Source of the DNA: Solea solea
Lineage: Eukaryota > Chordata > Actinopteri > Pleuronectiformes > Soleidae
Direction of reading: 5' to 3'
DNA length: 64,000 nt
NCBI RefSeq assembly: GCF_958295425.1
Contig: NC_081150.1
Location: 598,501-662,500 of the forward strand
The notes beneath the pieces are model-generated. The model did no database searches and had not been told where the DNA came from. It saw only the letters and a program-made list of their open reading frames with translations. The position numbers were made by a program, and so were the translations under genes. Positions 35,386 to 47,790 of this stretch are shown in pieces. The number at the start of each line of letters is the position of its first letter. The stretch's first letter is position 1.

Positions 35386-36532
35386 ACTTCAGTGGTCCAC
35401 AGTTCATGAACATGAAGCTCCAGTATTTCCTCCTTTCTGGCCCTGAAAGCATAAAATACAGTTTGCGATATAACATTAGTTTTTGTTTGAGAAAAACAAA
35501 CCTGAAGTTGCTTCAACCAAATCAAGAAATATGACGTGTAATGGACATGGACAGGAATGCGTTTCCAGTTGTGGGTAATTTGGTTTCATTGTGATTCTGA
35601 AAGTATACAAATGTCCATTTAAGAGGAAGTGCTTTCATTGCATTTAACTTCCCGTTCTGTACTATGTGATGCTTGTTGAAGACACTCAGAGACGACACAC
35701 AATAACAAAAGTATTCGGCTCTGCTTCTTTTTTAGCTTCACAAAGACACATGATTGCAGACAGACGTGAACATGAGCAGGTCCTCTCTGCTTCTTGTTCA
35801 TCACGTAGAAGAATTCAAAGTTTCTTGGAACTCGCCTGAGCGACGGGGCAGACCTCCCGGGTTTGTAGCTTGAAGCGCAGCAGCCAGACGTCTGGAGGTG
35901 CTGCAGGTCTGCAGCTCTCTGCTGCGAGTCGGGTCGCAATTCCTCAGCATGATAGATGATCACGACGTGCCCTGTTAACACCGCTGCACAGTTGACCCTG
36001 AGAGCACTTCTTATCAGTGTTCAGTTAATCAGTAAACTAATCTTGTATCAACAGCTGTGCTGCTCCACATTTTTGGCTCATGCTCTAACACAGTTTGGCT
36101 TCAGGGTATTATTTTCATTTCAGGCCATTTCCCTGACTTTTGTTTTTAATTCTATGAATTGCAGGGATGAATGGTGAAATAGCACAGATAATATAGAGTT
36201 GATTCAGTGATTCACTTTATAATGGTTAGTTTGTGACACTGATAATTTACTCATAATTTGTTATTGGAGAGTTATAGATTACCCACCAATGTTGATGATA
36301 AGTTAATCATTAGGTAATGGTTGGTTATTGGAACTGATGATTAACCAATCATTAGTTAATTGCTTAGTTATAAAGGGCTTGCTCATCAAATGCTATAAGT
36401 AGATTATCAGATAGATTATTAAATATGTCACAGTTCAAACTTCACTTCGCTCGTTTTTATAAATAAAAAGAAAAGAAAAGCAATGTAATTTTGTGACTTC
36501 TGCACAATTATTGCTACTTTATATCACTACCA
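35386..36532. other. Intergenic between crystallin copies
   Basis: A 120-codon minus frame (35619-35981) is GC-richer than its surroundings but matches nothing I know. 36210-36420 is AT-rich with recurring ATTAGTTAAT / GGTTATTGG motifs. Confidence 0.4.
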
Positions 36533-36600
36533 AAAATGCAACATAAAATGTTGCATTTTATGTGGGGACCCCCCCCCCCAGGATGTCCACATAAGGAGTT
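36533..36600. repeat. Overlapping hairpins and C-tract
   Basis: AAAATGCAACA / TGTTGCATTTT (36533-36543, 36549-36559) competes with ACATAAAATG / CATTTTATGT (36541-36550, 36554-36563). A C run and TCCACATAAGG follow, pairing loosely with TTATGTGGGGA. Confidence 0.6.
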
Positions 36601-36774
36601 CTGTTATTTCCAGAGCAATTTACCATGGTTGCACCTGCGGCACTGATCCGTGCCACGTGAGCACTAAGGGTTAATCGTGAAGTAGTCCTAAATTGTGTGT
36701 ACTATGTGTAAAACTGATTTACTGTGAAAGAACTACAACAAAAGTGCTATTAACGGTAAAACTACCAGTGTTTG

Positions 36775-36935
36775 CATGGTGGCAGCCACCTTGGAATCAT
36801 ACATTTGGGTTATGTGCAGATTGCACCGAGTTTCAGAGTTCATCGTCTGAGGTCAGAGAGCGTTTCCTCTTCAGGAACGCCGCCGGACCTTGGAAATTCC
36901 GAGTTCAGACTACAAATAGAATGGAGCATTATTAG
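36775..36935 (+). repeat. Interspersed repeat family C, copy 2
   Basis: This is the inverted partner of 32245-32372: GGTGGCAGCCACCTTGGAAT at the left, GGAAATTCCGAGTTCAGACT and ACAAATAGAATGGAGCATT at the right. GGTGGCAGCCACC is itself a palindrome. Confidence 0.5.
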
Positions 36936-37000
36936 GAGGTTGTTCAACTATTGTGTCATTGCAGTCTCACATCCATAGCTAATAGGTTGCTCACAAATTT

Positions 37001-37120
37001 GGACTTTGGTGCAGGAGAGTGACCAAAACAACACAAACTTGACTTTCCAGTCAAAAAAGGCTGTCCAACAGCAAGATAAATGAGCAAAAATGTTGTTCGG
37101 ATAGTGTAGACTTAACTTGG
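37001..37120. repeat. Interspersed repeat family D, copy 1
   Basis: GACTTTGGTGCAGGAGAGTG, AACAGCAAGATAAATGAGCA and TAGTGTAGACTTAAC occur in the same order at 56088-56196. A non-coding repeat of unknown class. Confidence 0.55.
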
Positions 37121-39205
37121 TGTAAGAGAGCCTTTTGCTTTTCCTTTCCTTCTGTGTGAGACCAGTTGACAATGGAAGGAGCATCTACAGGAGTGGGTGG
37201 CATCTGGCTTGAGCATGCAAGAAGCACGACACTCACCAATTCAATCACCAAGTTTCTCCCTATTGTGTTTTCACATCATTTCACAGGAACAGTCGCCGGA
37301 TATTATACTACGAGCAGGTATAGGACAAACTCTGATGAATGTGCAGACTGACGTTTGTGGACAAATGCATTCCCACATAGTGTTGAGCACATGTCAAAAC
37401 CTTTCATTCATGCACACTTTATTGTGGTACAATTTACAAAGTCCCTTACTCTGTTTTTATCAAAGACTATAAAACTATTGCTACAGGTCTTCTCTCATCT
37501 TACCATTGCTGCATGTATCTGTGACATACATTATACTGTAATATACCAAGGTTTTAGTTAAGGAACATTCGCTAAAGCAAAAACTCTGCTCATCAGTCTC
37601 CTCCACACCATTTACTTTGTATGGACAAACACCACAAGAGAATACGAGCCCTGTGTGCTGACATGTGCTGTTTACTCAACCTGGAACAGCAGCCACAGAT
37701 GCCATAACTCACTTTAACTACCATGTTGAGTTTAATGGAGTGGCCACACATCAAACTGTTGTTTGCAGCATGGTAACATTCAGTGTTATGGCTCTGTCAG
37801 CTGGCTGCAAACACACAGCAAAGCCACTTACAGTAGCTTTATGGGCCTCAGGGAGTCTTTATCTTTAGTGAAGAAAAAAAACAACAACATAATGAGCCTT
37901 GTTTGCTGGATGTCCTGCATGACTGAAGGTGTAAACACTTTCATCTTCTCTGCTGTCACGGCTGGAGAAAAGAGAAACAAAACCGAGTGGTTTGCTGAGT
38001 GAAGCAACACTGGGAGCAACAAGAAGTGAAAGTGATAAGCGTCAGTGTTTACATGAAACTAGAGTCTGTTTCAGTCACCAAACACCACTTCTGTGTTCAT
38101 CACACTTGTCTTGATATTCACTTTAGCTTCTGGCTGATTTTAGGGTTTTAATATAAATATGTTCTATTTAAACACCTTTAAGACGAGTCAGATTTAACTT
38201 CTGCTGAGGAAGCTCATGTGATATGACTAAGTGCTAGAGAACCTCATTTACTTGTGGTGGAATGATGTTGCAGCTACTGTTGTTTCAGTAATTTAGTATC
38301 AATGGAATGTCAACATTATTAGAAAATGCAGTCAATGGAAAAGTTTTTGTTTTTAATCAGTATGGGACCCGCAGAGGGTCCTGACACATATTCAAGATCC
38401 ACTTATTGAACAAGTCATTAGATGGACTGACATGTCACCTTTGTTCTCCAGATTTAGAGTCAACAAATAGGTAAGAGATATTTTCAAAACCATGAAAATA
38501 GTTAGCACAATACAATACAACACTATAGCACAAGTGTAGCAACCTGCGAAATAGATTGTGAAAATCTTCATCTCTGGCAGGAGTTTTACAAAATATGCAT
38601 TTTCAAAGAGCGAGCCAACAGTTTGTGTGCGTATAAAAGGAAAATGCACAGAAAAGGTTATATTTTAAGGCTGGACCTTAAACGCCACATTATTGTACTT
38701 TACTTAATGTATTTAATAATTATTCTAATAATTATCCACACAACCCTGCTGCATCATATTTTACTTTTACCTTCAATTACCACTGTGACATTTCTAACAG
38801 ATTTAAATTATTCTAATTCAAAACAACTATATATTATTGTGCCTATATTTGTAATTAAATTAAATGTGAAAACTACCACTTAATGAAGAAAAATCCATAA
38901 CAAATGAAAAGTCTTGTCACATCAGTCACAGTCAGACGTGAGGCTGAGTATCATGTCAGTGAGAGCAAACTGTTACGAATAAAATGACTTTGTAAGACTA
39001 TGCAATACAATTACATTATACTAACAAAAGTAATGGATGATCTGGCAAAGTGTCAACAAAAAAAACACATTCTAAAACTGCTTCTTTTGTGCTGTACAGT
39101 CATGTAAGCCTTTGCTTATATGATGTTACAAAAGGTGCTATTGTTCCCCGTTAACCCTTTCAAAAAGGTATTGATTGTATATGAAGTGAAACCGCCTGTC
39201 TAAGG
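37121..39205. other. Intergenic upstream of crystallin copy 2
   Basis: No exon recognised. Unlike copy 1, no R-type repeat is seen before the gene. Confidence 0.5.
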
Positions 39206-39355
39206 TCTTTTGGGGGAATTGTTGTAAAAGTGGACATCCCTTTAGTGCTGGATGGGCTTCTATGGTTGTTGCTGGCTCAGGCTATTTTCACAAAGGGGCT
39301 CTCTCTGCTGGTCAGGTATAAAAAGGAAGGGTTTCCAACAGGTAGACAAGCAGTT
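39206..39355 (+). promoter_or_regulatory. Promoter of crystallin copy 2
   Basis: The block is homologous to the copy 1 promoter from base 39206. The TATA-like box reads TATAAAAAG (39317-39325) where copy 1 has TATATAAAG. The MAF-like element (39270-39282) and the right-hand SOX-like GAATTGTTG are kept. The left SOX arm present in copy 1 lies at or beyond the duplication edge and is missing here. A G-to-A change just after the MAF-like element and a changed leader (AGGTAGAC for AGTTCGAC) also distinguish it. Confidence 0.65.
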
Positions 39356-39420
39356 CAGCTCCAACAGTATCATCAGCAGCAGCAGCAGCATCAGCAGCAG
39401 CATCACTGAACCTGGCAAAG

Positions 39421-39975
39421 ATGACTTCCAGCAGCATGAACATGATGGGCAGAATCACCTTCTACGAGGAGAGGAACTTCCAGGGTCGCTCCTACGAGTG
39501 CATGAGCGACTGCGCTGACATGTCCTCCTACCTGAGCCGCTGCCACTCCTGCAGGGTGGAGAGGGGCTGCTTCATGGTCTACGACCGCACCAACTACATG
39601 GGGAACCAGTACTTCATGAGGAGGGGCGAGTACGCCGACTACATGAGCATGATGGGCATGAGCGACTGCATCAGGTCCTGCCGCATGATCCCCATGCACA
39701 GAGGCTCCTTCAGGATGAGGATGTATGAGAGGGACAACTTCCAGGGCCAGATGCACGAGCTGACGGACGACTGCGACAACATCATGGACCGCTACCGCAT
39801 GTCCAACTTCATGTCCTGCAACGTGATGGATGGCCACTGGCTGATGTACGAGCAGCCCAGCTACAGAGGAAGAATGATGTACATGAGGCCTGGAGAGTAC
39901 AGGAACTTCACGAACATGGGCTCCAGCAACATGAGGTTCATGAGCATGAGGCGCATCTCTGACTCCTTCTACTAG
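39421..39975 (+). CDS. crygm: Gamma-M crystallin, single-exon gene, copy 2
   Basis: This is a tandem duplicate of the gene at 34269, with the same 184-residue product: four Greek keys, 30 Met, a single Trp at 140 and C-terminus RISDSFY. By eye the 555-bp coding region matches copy 1 base for base; the sense and antisense conceptual translations also agree throughout. It is uninterrupted by introns. An upstream in-frame TAG (in the leader, where copy 1 reads TCG) fixes the start at 39421. It has its own TATA-like box at 39317 and polyA signal at 40018, so it looks like an intact gene and not a processed pseudogene lacking control elements. The likely role is the same bulk lens-fibre protein, raising gene dosage. 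Identical coding sequence with diverged promoter bases points to recent duplication or gene conversion. Confidence 0.95.
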   Translation: MTSSSMNMMGRITFYEERNFQGRSYECMSDCADMSSYLSRCHSCRVERGCFMVYDRTNYMGNQYFMRRGEYADYMSMMGMSDCIRSCRMIPMHRGSFRMRMYERDNFQGQMHELTDDCDNIMDRYRMSNFMSCNVMDGHWLMYEQPSYRGRMMYMRPGEYRNFTNMGSSNMRFMSMRRISDSFY

Positions 39976-40017
39976 ACGACAGCTCCAACACCACAAGTTG
40001 CCACATAAGAAAATACT

Positions 40018-40023
40018 AATAAA
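40018..40023 (+). terminator. PolyA signal of crystallin copy 2
   Basis: AATAAA is at the same distance from the stop codon as in copy 1. The whole short 3'UTR appears identical to copy 1 up to the TCTCCTCTCCT stretch, where the two blocks start to diverge. Confidence 0.85.
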
Positions 40024-40107
40024 GTCTACTTTCTTATAAAATATGGTGTTGTGAAATTGCTTTTCTCAATTTTCTCCTCTCCTCAATATGTTGATTTGCC
40101 TCATTAT

Positions 40108-41045
40108 ATTATTACATTATATTATGACATTATATTATTACTCATATGTTGACTCAGAAGACAGCGGCAGGGACGACGTCCACAGACTACAGAAGGAAGT
40201 GTTTCTGCAGAGCAGGAAGTAGAAGCCCACTTCCTGTTTGTGTTTCAGGTTTTTGTTTTTTTTGGATTTAGATTTTTAAAGTGTCATATTAGCTTTGGTA
40301 ATTACAACCATTTCCTTGCTATAGGTTAGGAACAAAAAGCATATATTTTGAAGCCTTGCTGATGCTAGACTGGATCTCAATCTCATAAAAAACACAATGT
40401 AGGGTAATGACATCATAAGACTGTAAAACACGATTTCCCAAACATTTTATGTAGGGAGACACTTTTTCAAGATGATAAACAATCATGACACAAATTCACC
40501 TTCTAAACTGTGACGAGAACATAAATACAGTGACTATTTTTCAACCATTTCTGTAACACCTTACATTATTTGCAGGATAAACCAGACATATGTTTGATCA
40601 TGTTATGCATTTTAATTTAACATGTCGTGCTTAACCTTTAAATGTAAACAAACGTCAGCTACATTCAAACCATTGACAGATGAGTTCACACAATGATGCT
40701 TTGGGCCGATCAGCTCCACCCAACTCTCTCTGTTTCTCACAATAGCAGCGTTTAGTTTTGGTCTCGCCCCACAATAATCCTGCGCTACACAAAGGGTGAC
40801 ACATCACCACTGTTGGTGTCGAGGTGGATGTACAATGGCTATATCAGCTGCATGCAGTTGGACTATGGCTGAAAACGCCAACAAGCAGCCATGAAAGGTT
40901 TTAGAAAGTAAAGCTCCATGTTCAGTAGGACTTTCCAATCTTATTTTTATCACCATAATGTCAGCTTCTCACTCAGTTGTAAACATAGTATTGTTGTCAT
41001 TTTTAAACGTTGACATGTTGCTACGGTGTTTGTAGGTAGAGCATT
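40108..41045. other. Intergenic downstream of crystallin copy 2
   Basis: Starts with a TTATATTA-rich stretch; no third crystallin copy is seen. Confidence 0.6.
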
Positions 41046-41172
41046 GCTATCGACTGGACTTGCTAACAATTGCTAGCCCGAGATATGTTCGCATTTCTGA
41101 CTTTTCAACTGGAATGCAGTGAACTCAGGGGATACGTCTCCCAGTTGTGATGTAAATGGAACGCAGCATTAA
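41046..41172. repeat. Interspersed repeat family F, copy 2
   Basis: Has GCTAGCCCGAGATATG, CAACTGGAATGCAGTGAACT and AATGGAACGCAGCATT, parallel to 33338-33462. Confidence 0.45.
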
Positions 41173-41272
41173 AATATGATGTGGTAGAGTGGGATGATTA
41201 TGCGAGACATTATACATCCAATGTGATAGCGGATGGTTAGTGTGACCTGGGCCAGAGGTTGATTCTCTTGTA

Positions 41273-41400
41273 AATCAGAATCAGAATCAGAATCAGAAGA
41301 GCTTTATTGCCAAGTACGATTTGCACATACAAGGAATTTGTTCTGGTGTCATTGGTGCATAACAAGCATACAAAATTTTAATATACACAGTATATAAATG
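41273..41400. repeat. ATCAGA repeat-headed interspersed repeat
   Basis: ATCAGAATCAGAATCAG followed by AGCTTTATTGCCAAGTACGA and ACATACAAGGAATTTG is a frequent end of a fish retroelement. The class is not assigned. Confidence 0.5.
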
Positions 41401-41479
41401 TTTTTTTTAAAAAGATGAAAAGAGCACTACAGAAAGAGCAGTACAGCTGGGCAGAAGTGAAATGTAAACAGTCCTTAAT

Positions 41480-41730
41480 TACACAGCACTTTTCCACTTG
41501 TCTCGATGACCCCTCAAAGTGCTTTACATTACAGTTTTACTGTTCACAGTTCACACACATACTCATAGAGTGCTTTTTCTGTCACATGTGTGTCACAGTC
41601 ATTCACATGCTCCTGGAACAGCCACAAGAAGCAATTTAGGGTTAAGTGTCTTGCCCAGGCATGTAAATGAGAGAAGCCAGTGATCGAACTGCTGACCCTC
41701 AGGTTGGAAACTGATCTGCTGTACCACTAG
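41480..41730 (-). mobile_element. SINE, reverse orientation
   Basis: Read in reverse it has a tRNA-like head (TAGTGGTACAGCAGATC, then GTTCGATCACTGG), CTTGGGCAAGACACTTAACC-type body (GGTTAAGTGTCTTGCCCAGG on plus) and CACTTTGAGGGGTC near the end. It is degenerate family 2. Confidence 0.6.
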
Positions 41731-44524
41731 TCCAAAGCTGCCCTGAAAGCAGCAAACATTTGTATATGTGCGTTTTTCAGCCAACATTTTCCTAAGGTTT
41801 CTAAGATTTCCCAGACTTCAGCAGATGTAGGTTTTATTAGATGAGCCATTTGTTAAGTGATTGCTTTAATTGCTTATTTCTTATTCTGAGGTTCTTTCAT
41901 GAAGCGAACATAAGGCATGTAAAAAATGGTCTAAATCTAAAGCGGGGTGATAACAGAGCCCAGTGCTAGTGACTCAAATTTAAACTCCTTCAGCAATGTT
42001 TAGTTGGTACAGGTGTGACATCTTCAAGCAGAGGATAGATGCATTTATCGCAAACACATTTTAAAACATCAACCCTGTGGAGATGGGGGGAATATCCCTC
42101 TTCACCTTCTTCACCTCTCTCACACAAGTAATCTCCAAAAGTCTCTCTTTTCTCTTTGAAGTGTAAAGAGAAGCAGTAACTTGTGTTTATGTTCTTGGTG
42201 AATCATTTAGTTGTTTAAACCATTAAATGTCAGAAAATGGTCTATGGTTTTGTCCTCACACCAAAGATGCTCAGTTTGCTTTCTTAGATGAACAAAGAAA
42301 CCGGAACACAAACGTAAGAAGAATTTGTTTAAAAATTAAATTAATTAAAAATAGTTGATAATTATGTGCAAGAGTGGGCGGGAAAATAGAAATGTTTTTT
42401 TTCTATTTTGAAGATTTCAAAAATCCCTTTCTCCCCCAAATCTGTGATAGTTTTACTATCTTGATGAACAGAAACACCTAAAACTAGCAGTTACCATTTT
42501 ATCATAAAATGAACTGGAATCTCTTTTTATCAGCGTTACTTACTATCCAGGATTTTGAAGCATATTGATTTGAAGGTCCTGAGGTTCTATATCTCAGTGA
42601 ACACTGAGTAGACAAAGCTAAAAACAGCTTTTAAAAAAAAGCTGTTTAAAAATTTAAAAAATAATAATAATAATAATAATAATTCTGTTGTACATGTTAT
42701 CACTGTCCCATTGAATTTAGATGAATGCCAGACTGTTGATTACAGAAATATGACTTGTGGGTTATTGTCTCAAGAAATGCAACAATCCCTTTTGTTTTGG
42801 GAGAAAAATAAAGCCACAATTATCAATATTAATGATTGCAACACTAAATACTTCTAAATGATTGAATGCATGTACTCATGGCTGGAGATGCTTGTTTTTG
42901 GTGAGTTGTCTGATGTCAGATGATAGTGTAACATCATAATTTCTTCATACAAACAAATGGCTGCTTGGTCAGTTATACACTCTATAGTTATATAATACAC
43001 ATACCACAGAGGTCAGAGGGTCAGCACATGGGGTTAACGACAAGCAGACAGCTGCAGAAATAATAATGAAAATAACAGTTCAATGTCGTAATGCTGTCTT
43101 CTGTGATCCCGTTTAATCAAAATCATCCATTTGGAAAAAGATAAGAGCAGGCTAATCCCAAAGTGAACAATGGTCTCATCTGTGTCTATGGATCCACTGT
43201 CTATTTAGGTCCGTTGGTCTTTACAGAGGCACTGGTCGACAAATGCATGAAACTCACCACAACAAAGACCGCGGAGAGTTACTGAGTCAGTTTAACAGTT
43301 TTCAGTTGTTTAGATGTTTGGGTGCTGGCAACAGCGGCACCGTAGTTACTTAAAAACCTGTTTGGAGAGAACAGAGTCTGGCAGGAGACGACTGCTATCA
43401 AAGCTGCTTTTGTGAGTCACATCAAGACAAGGTTTGAAAACCGTTTGAAAAACAGCAGGGTGAACAAGGCCAGCATTTTCTTGGACACTAACGGCACTGC
43501 CGGGGAAACCAAAGTCGAGCGCTCAGCAGAACTCGCTACAACATCAGTAACTGTGAAAACTGGAAAAAATATGAATGATGATTGATGATCATTTGTAGTC
43601 ATAGGGATTATAATGGTGGGAATGGATTAGACACTTTAAGGGCTGCTTCTCTGTGGTGGTAGTGTGTGTTCAGCCCACGGCCTGTGCTCGCATCAGCTTA
43701 CACATCACTTTGTGATCTGAGAGGAACCCATACCTAACAGATACAATCGGCAAGTCTGGGTTTATTATTAGGATACGAGGTGCATGGAGCTGGGTGTGGG
43801 ATCAGTCCCAAAAGAAAAACCCAAGTATTCATAGAGAGATGTGTGTGTGAGAGAGAGTTTGTTATTACTAAATAAAGGTCCATTCAACATCGTCACTGAC
43901 ACTTTGCAAGTAATTGCAATATTTACATCAATCTTAACTTAAACATATTAAGTACCACAAGGTGGAGGAGAGAGAGGCAACAAAGCGACACCTCCGGGCT
44001 TTATTAAAAGGTGGAGGAGTCTGGTACAACAAGCCTCACGCTGATCAGACAAGAGGGTGACAACATTTAAAGGAGTAGCTGGAGTTTGACCAGAGAGGCA
44101 GTAGAGGCCACATTTTATCACAAAACTGTGAAAATTTTGCACATTTGGATCAACATATAACATTAATAGATACCCATATACACTGGTTTTCACCTGTAAA
44201 ATGGTTTGGGGCTTTAGATAAACAATAATAAAAAGAAAAATAATACATACAGCCAACACTGAAAAAAGATGAGAGTTTGATTGATTTAGGGGCTTAAACT
44301 TTACCACTTCACTGTTTCAGGAGGAACTTTATCATGATCTGTCTTTGATGATTATTTTTTTTTAATCATCTCAATTATTCTGAATGTTTAAATGTGTATA
44401 AAATCAAAGCTGTAATATCACTCTGTAAAATTGTGCTGTAGATGAAGCTGCACTGGCTTGATTTAGAGAGTCAACAGGGTTTGAAGTACATCCATCATTG
44501 CATCCCGAACTGAAGTCCCAATTC
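41731..44524. other. Intergenic, nothing recognised
   Basis: Contains the ATA microsatellite at 42661; otherwise short frames only. Confidence 0.5.
42661..42682. repeat. (ATA)n microsatellite
   Basis: About seven triplets. Confidence 0.9.
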
Positions 44525-45045
44525 TGTTTCATAAGCATTGTTGCCTCACAGCACGAAGGTCACTGGTTCAAATCCAGGTTAGAACAAACTATTAACCTTG
44601 TCATCTGTAATTGCTTCAACTGAGAGCCTTTCCATGTGCATGGGCAGTCTGATGACATGTAGATAACTAGGTCTCACCTGTGAAAGAGATTATAATCTCA
44701 GTCTGTTCAAAGCTCCAGAGTAATTTCCAAAACATTGTGTTTCTACATATTCTCCACGTGCATATAGAAACCCACCATTTATTTCATCACACTGCTCCTT
44801 TCTGTGTGGAGTTTGCATGTGTGTGTGTGGGGGGGGGGGGTCCACCCACAATCTTAAAACATTCAGAGGTTCATTAGAAACTCTAAGTTGAGCGTAGATG
44901 TGAATGGTTGTTGGTCTCTGTGTGTCAGCCTTGCGATGGACTGGTGACCTGTCCAGGGTGTGACCCTGCCTTTCGCCCCATGTCAGCTGGGATTAGTTCA
45001 GCCCCCCGCGACCCTCATGGGGAAGATAAAGCAGTAGACAATGAG
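44525..45045 (+). mobile_element. SINE family 1, copy 3 (expanded)
   Basis: A tRNA-like head with B box (GTTGCCTCACAGCACGAAGG, then GGTTCAAATCC at about 44567-44577) is separated by about 240 bp from the body (GCGATGGACTGGTGACCTG, CCAGGGTGTGACCCTGCC, GTCAGCTGGGATTAGTTCAG). A GT run and G16 tract lie at 44815-44840. The gap suggests an insertion or two separate copies. Confidence 0.5.
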
Positions 45046-45796
45046 TGAGTGATTATATATTGATACAAGATGATGCTCTGTTGACACAACACGGGCAGGA
45101 AGACACACAAAGGCTTGAGAGTGAAACTAAATATCCTGGATAATGGATTTGTCCATCTGGTTTAATTTGTTTACTGCCCTCAGGTCATCAGTACTGTGGC
45201 CTAACAGATCATTACAGAGAAGTCTTCTTGACCACTGCAAGACATTCTCTCCTCAGATTCCTCTTTTTCACAATCCAGAAAACGAGGCGCTGACTGTAGA
45301 GATCCTTATAATCAGATGTGAAACCTGCTGAAAAATGAGCTGTGGGCCTCACTGACAGTTCCTGTACTTTGTGAAATGTGAATATATCCTGTTGCCTTTG
45401 GGTATAATTTACCATGAAACCTGCAAATGAAAGCATGTTTGCCCTGAGGCTCAGAAACCACACCGGTGTTTCTTACTGAGAAACTACTCTTTTGACTAAA
45501 TACAGAAGCCAATGGTTTTCGGTTTATTCATTTCTAATAACTAATTTTTTTACTTTTTATTTGCTTTGCTAAAGTCTCATGTTGGTTATCCAGCCTCAAT
45601 CACAATGGCTGTCATCTTCGATAGACTTGCAGGAAATAAGAAATACAGCAGTGATTTAAAGGGAAAAAAATTTAAGTTTTATCACAGATGATAAAATATC
45701 TTGGTTTTGTGTGCAAGGACACACAAATATTTGATATTTTTGACTGTGAACAAAATACAACATACGATATCATTGTCGCTGTTAAAACATTTACAG
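45046..45796. other. Intergenic, nothing recognised
   Basis: Short frames only. Confidence 0.5.
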
Positions 45797-45965
45797 TCCC
45801 CTTCAAGGGTATTTGAGGAGTGAGGCCAATTCCTTTATTTATGCTTTAAAACAGTTGACATCAAAAGACAAGAGATCAGTATTTCAGCTTTTATTTCGGG
45901 GTATTTACATCAACATATCATATACTTGCTTTGGTCTGAAATGTGCATCTCAACCCAAGAACAAA
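45797..45965 (+). mobile_element. 5' end of a Tc1-like element (CAGTCCCC terminus)
   Basis: Starting near CAGTCCCCTTCAAGGG and followed by GGCCAATTCCTTTATTTATG and TTTCAGCTTTTATTTCGGGG, this is the left terminus of a fish Tc1 subfamily different from the Sleeping Beauty-like right half that follows. No matching right terminus of this subfamily is seen. Confidence 0.55.
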
Positions 45966-46751
<786 letters not shown>

Positions 46752-47755
46752 TATAGTGTGTATATATATCTATATATAGAGAGAGAGATTAAAATGAATA
46801 AAACGTAAATCCTTTACTGTATGTCGTGTTGGTTCTTTAGATGTTTTATGAAACTATTTCTTTTGAAGACTCTACTTTTGGAGCCTCCTCTGCAGACAGT
46901 CTAGCAGAGCACAGGTTGCAGTCTGCTCTACTTTTGTTGTCAGCGCTTTATCTTATTGCTGCACACCAGCTCAGCTCCCTTCAAGATATAAAGTGGTATC
47001 GGGAGCAGCAGTGTCTTTGTAGTTTTACAAATACAAACATATGCATACATCCACTGAATAAACTGAGGACAAAAAGCAAAAAAGGAAATGACAGAGTGGA
47101 GGAGAAGAGAGATTTGCATCCTCTCTGGTATGAGAAAGTCTCCATAGTTCCCTGAAATGCTTGGGAAAGTGGGTAAGAGTCCTGCATTTGACTTAGCAAT
47201 AGATGTCACTAATGATTACACACTTACAGATACATACAGATACATACAACACATGACAGTCATCACTTGTAAGCTCAGGAGAAAAGGTATGTTTGTTTCT
47301 GAAAGTGGATACAGTTGTATGAAGGAATCTCAAATCAGCGAGTAATTAGTTCCACAGACATGTTTGACAGTAACTGAAGGCAGCCTCACTCGCCTCAGAT
47401 CTGAGGCCACGTCCAGACGGTAACGGCACAAACGTAACAATCTTTCTCCTCAGAGACGGCATCGTGTCAGGAAATATATCTCCGTGAAAACTCAAAGCAT
47501 TGTAGTTGTCCTGTAACATTGCACCAAAACACAGAGACATTAGATATTATTACAGAAACGGAGAGAGAGAATGAACCGAGCCAGGGGAAAGAAGTGAATG
47601 GTTTGTGCCGTTTAGCGACTTTACAGGACCCCAGAAACATTTTATTCCTTCAAATCTAGTGACTTTCTGTCATAAACTTAAATACTTTACGAGAATGCAT
47701 AATTCTGCCGCATGAGTGAGCTCCAGCTAACTGTATTTACTGTGGGCGGAGAGTC

Positions 47756-47757
<2 letters not shown>

Positions 47758-47786
<29 letters not shown>
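47758..47786. repeat. (CA)n microsatellite
   Basis: About 14 CA units. Confidence 0.95.

Positions 47787-47790
<4 letters not shown>

Larger units (their letters stand above)
39206..40107 (+). repeat. Duplicated block carrying crystallin copy 2
   Basis: Partner of 34057-34950. The differences seen by eye sit in the promoter, leader and extreme 3' end, with none in the coding region. The sequence after 40107 is AT-rich (TTATATTA repeats) and unlike that after copy 1. Confidence 0.85.

Noticed and set aside
35619..35981. 120-codon minus frame between the crystallins
   Set aside because: GC-richer than its surroundings but matches no family I know, and the candidate acceptor lacks a pyrimidine tract.
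37121..41045. Search for a third crystallin copy
   Set aside because: No further Greek-key frame or promoter block was found outside the two copies.
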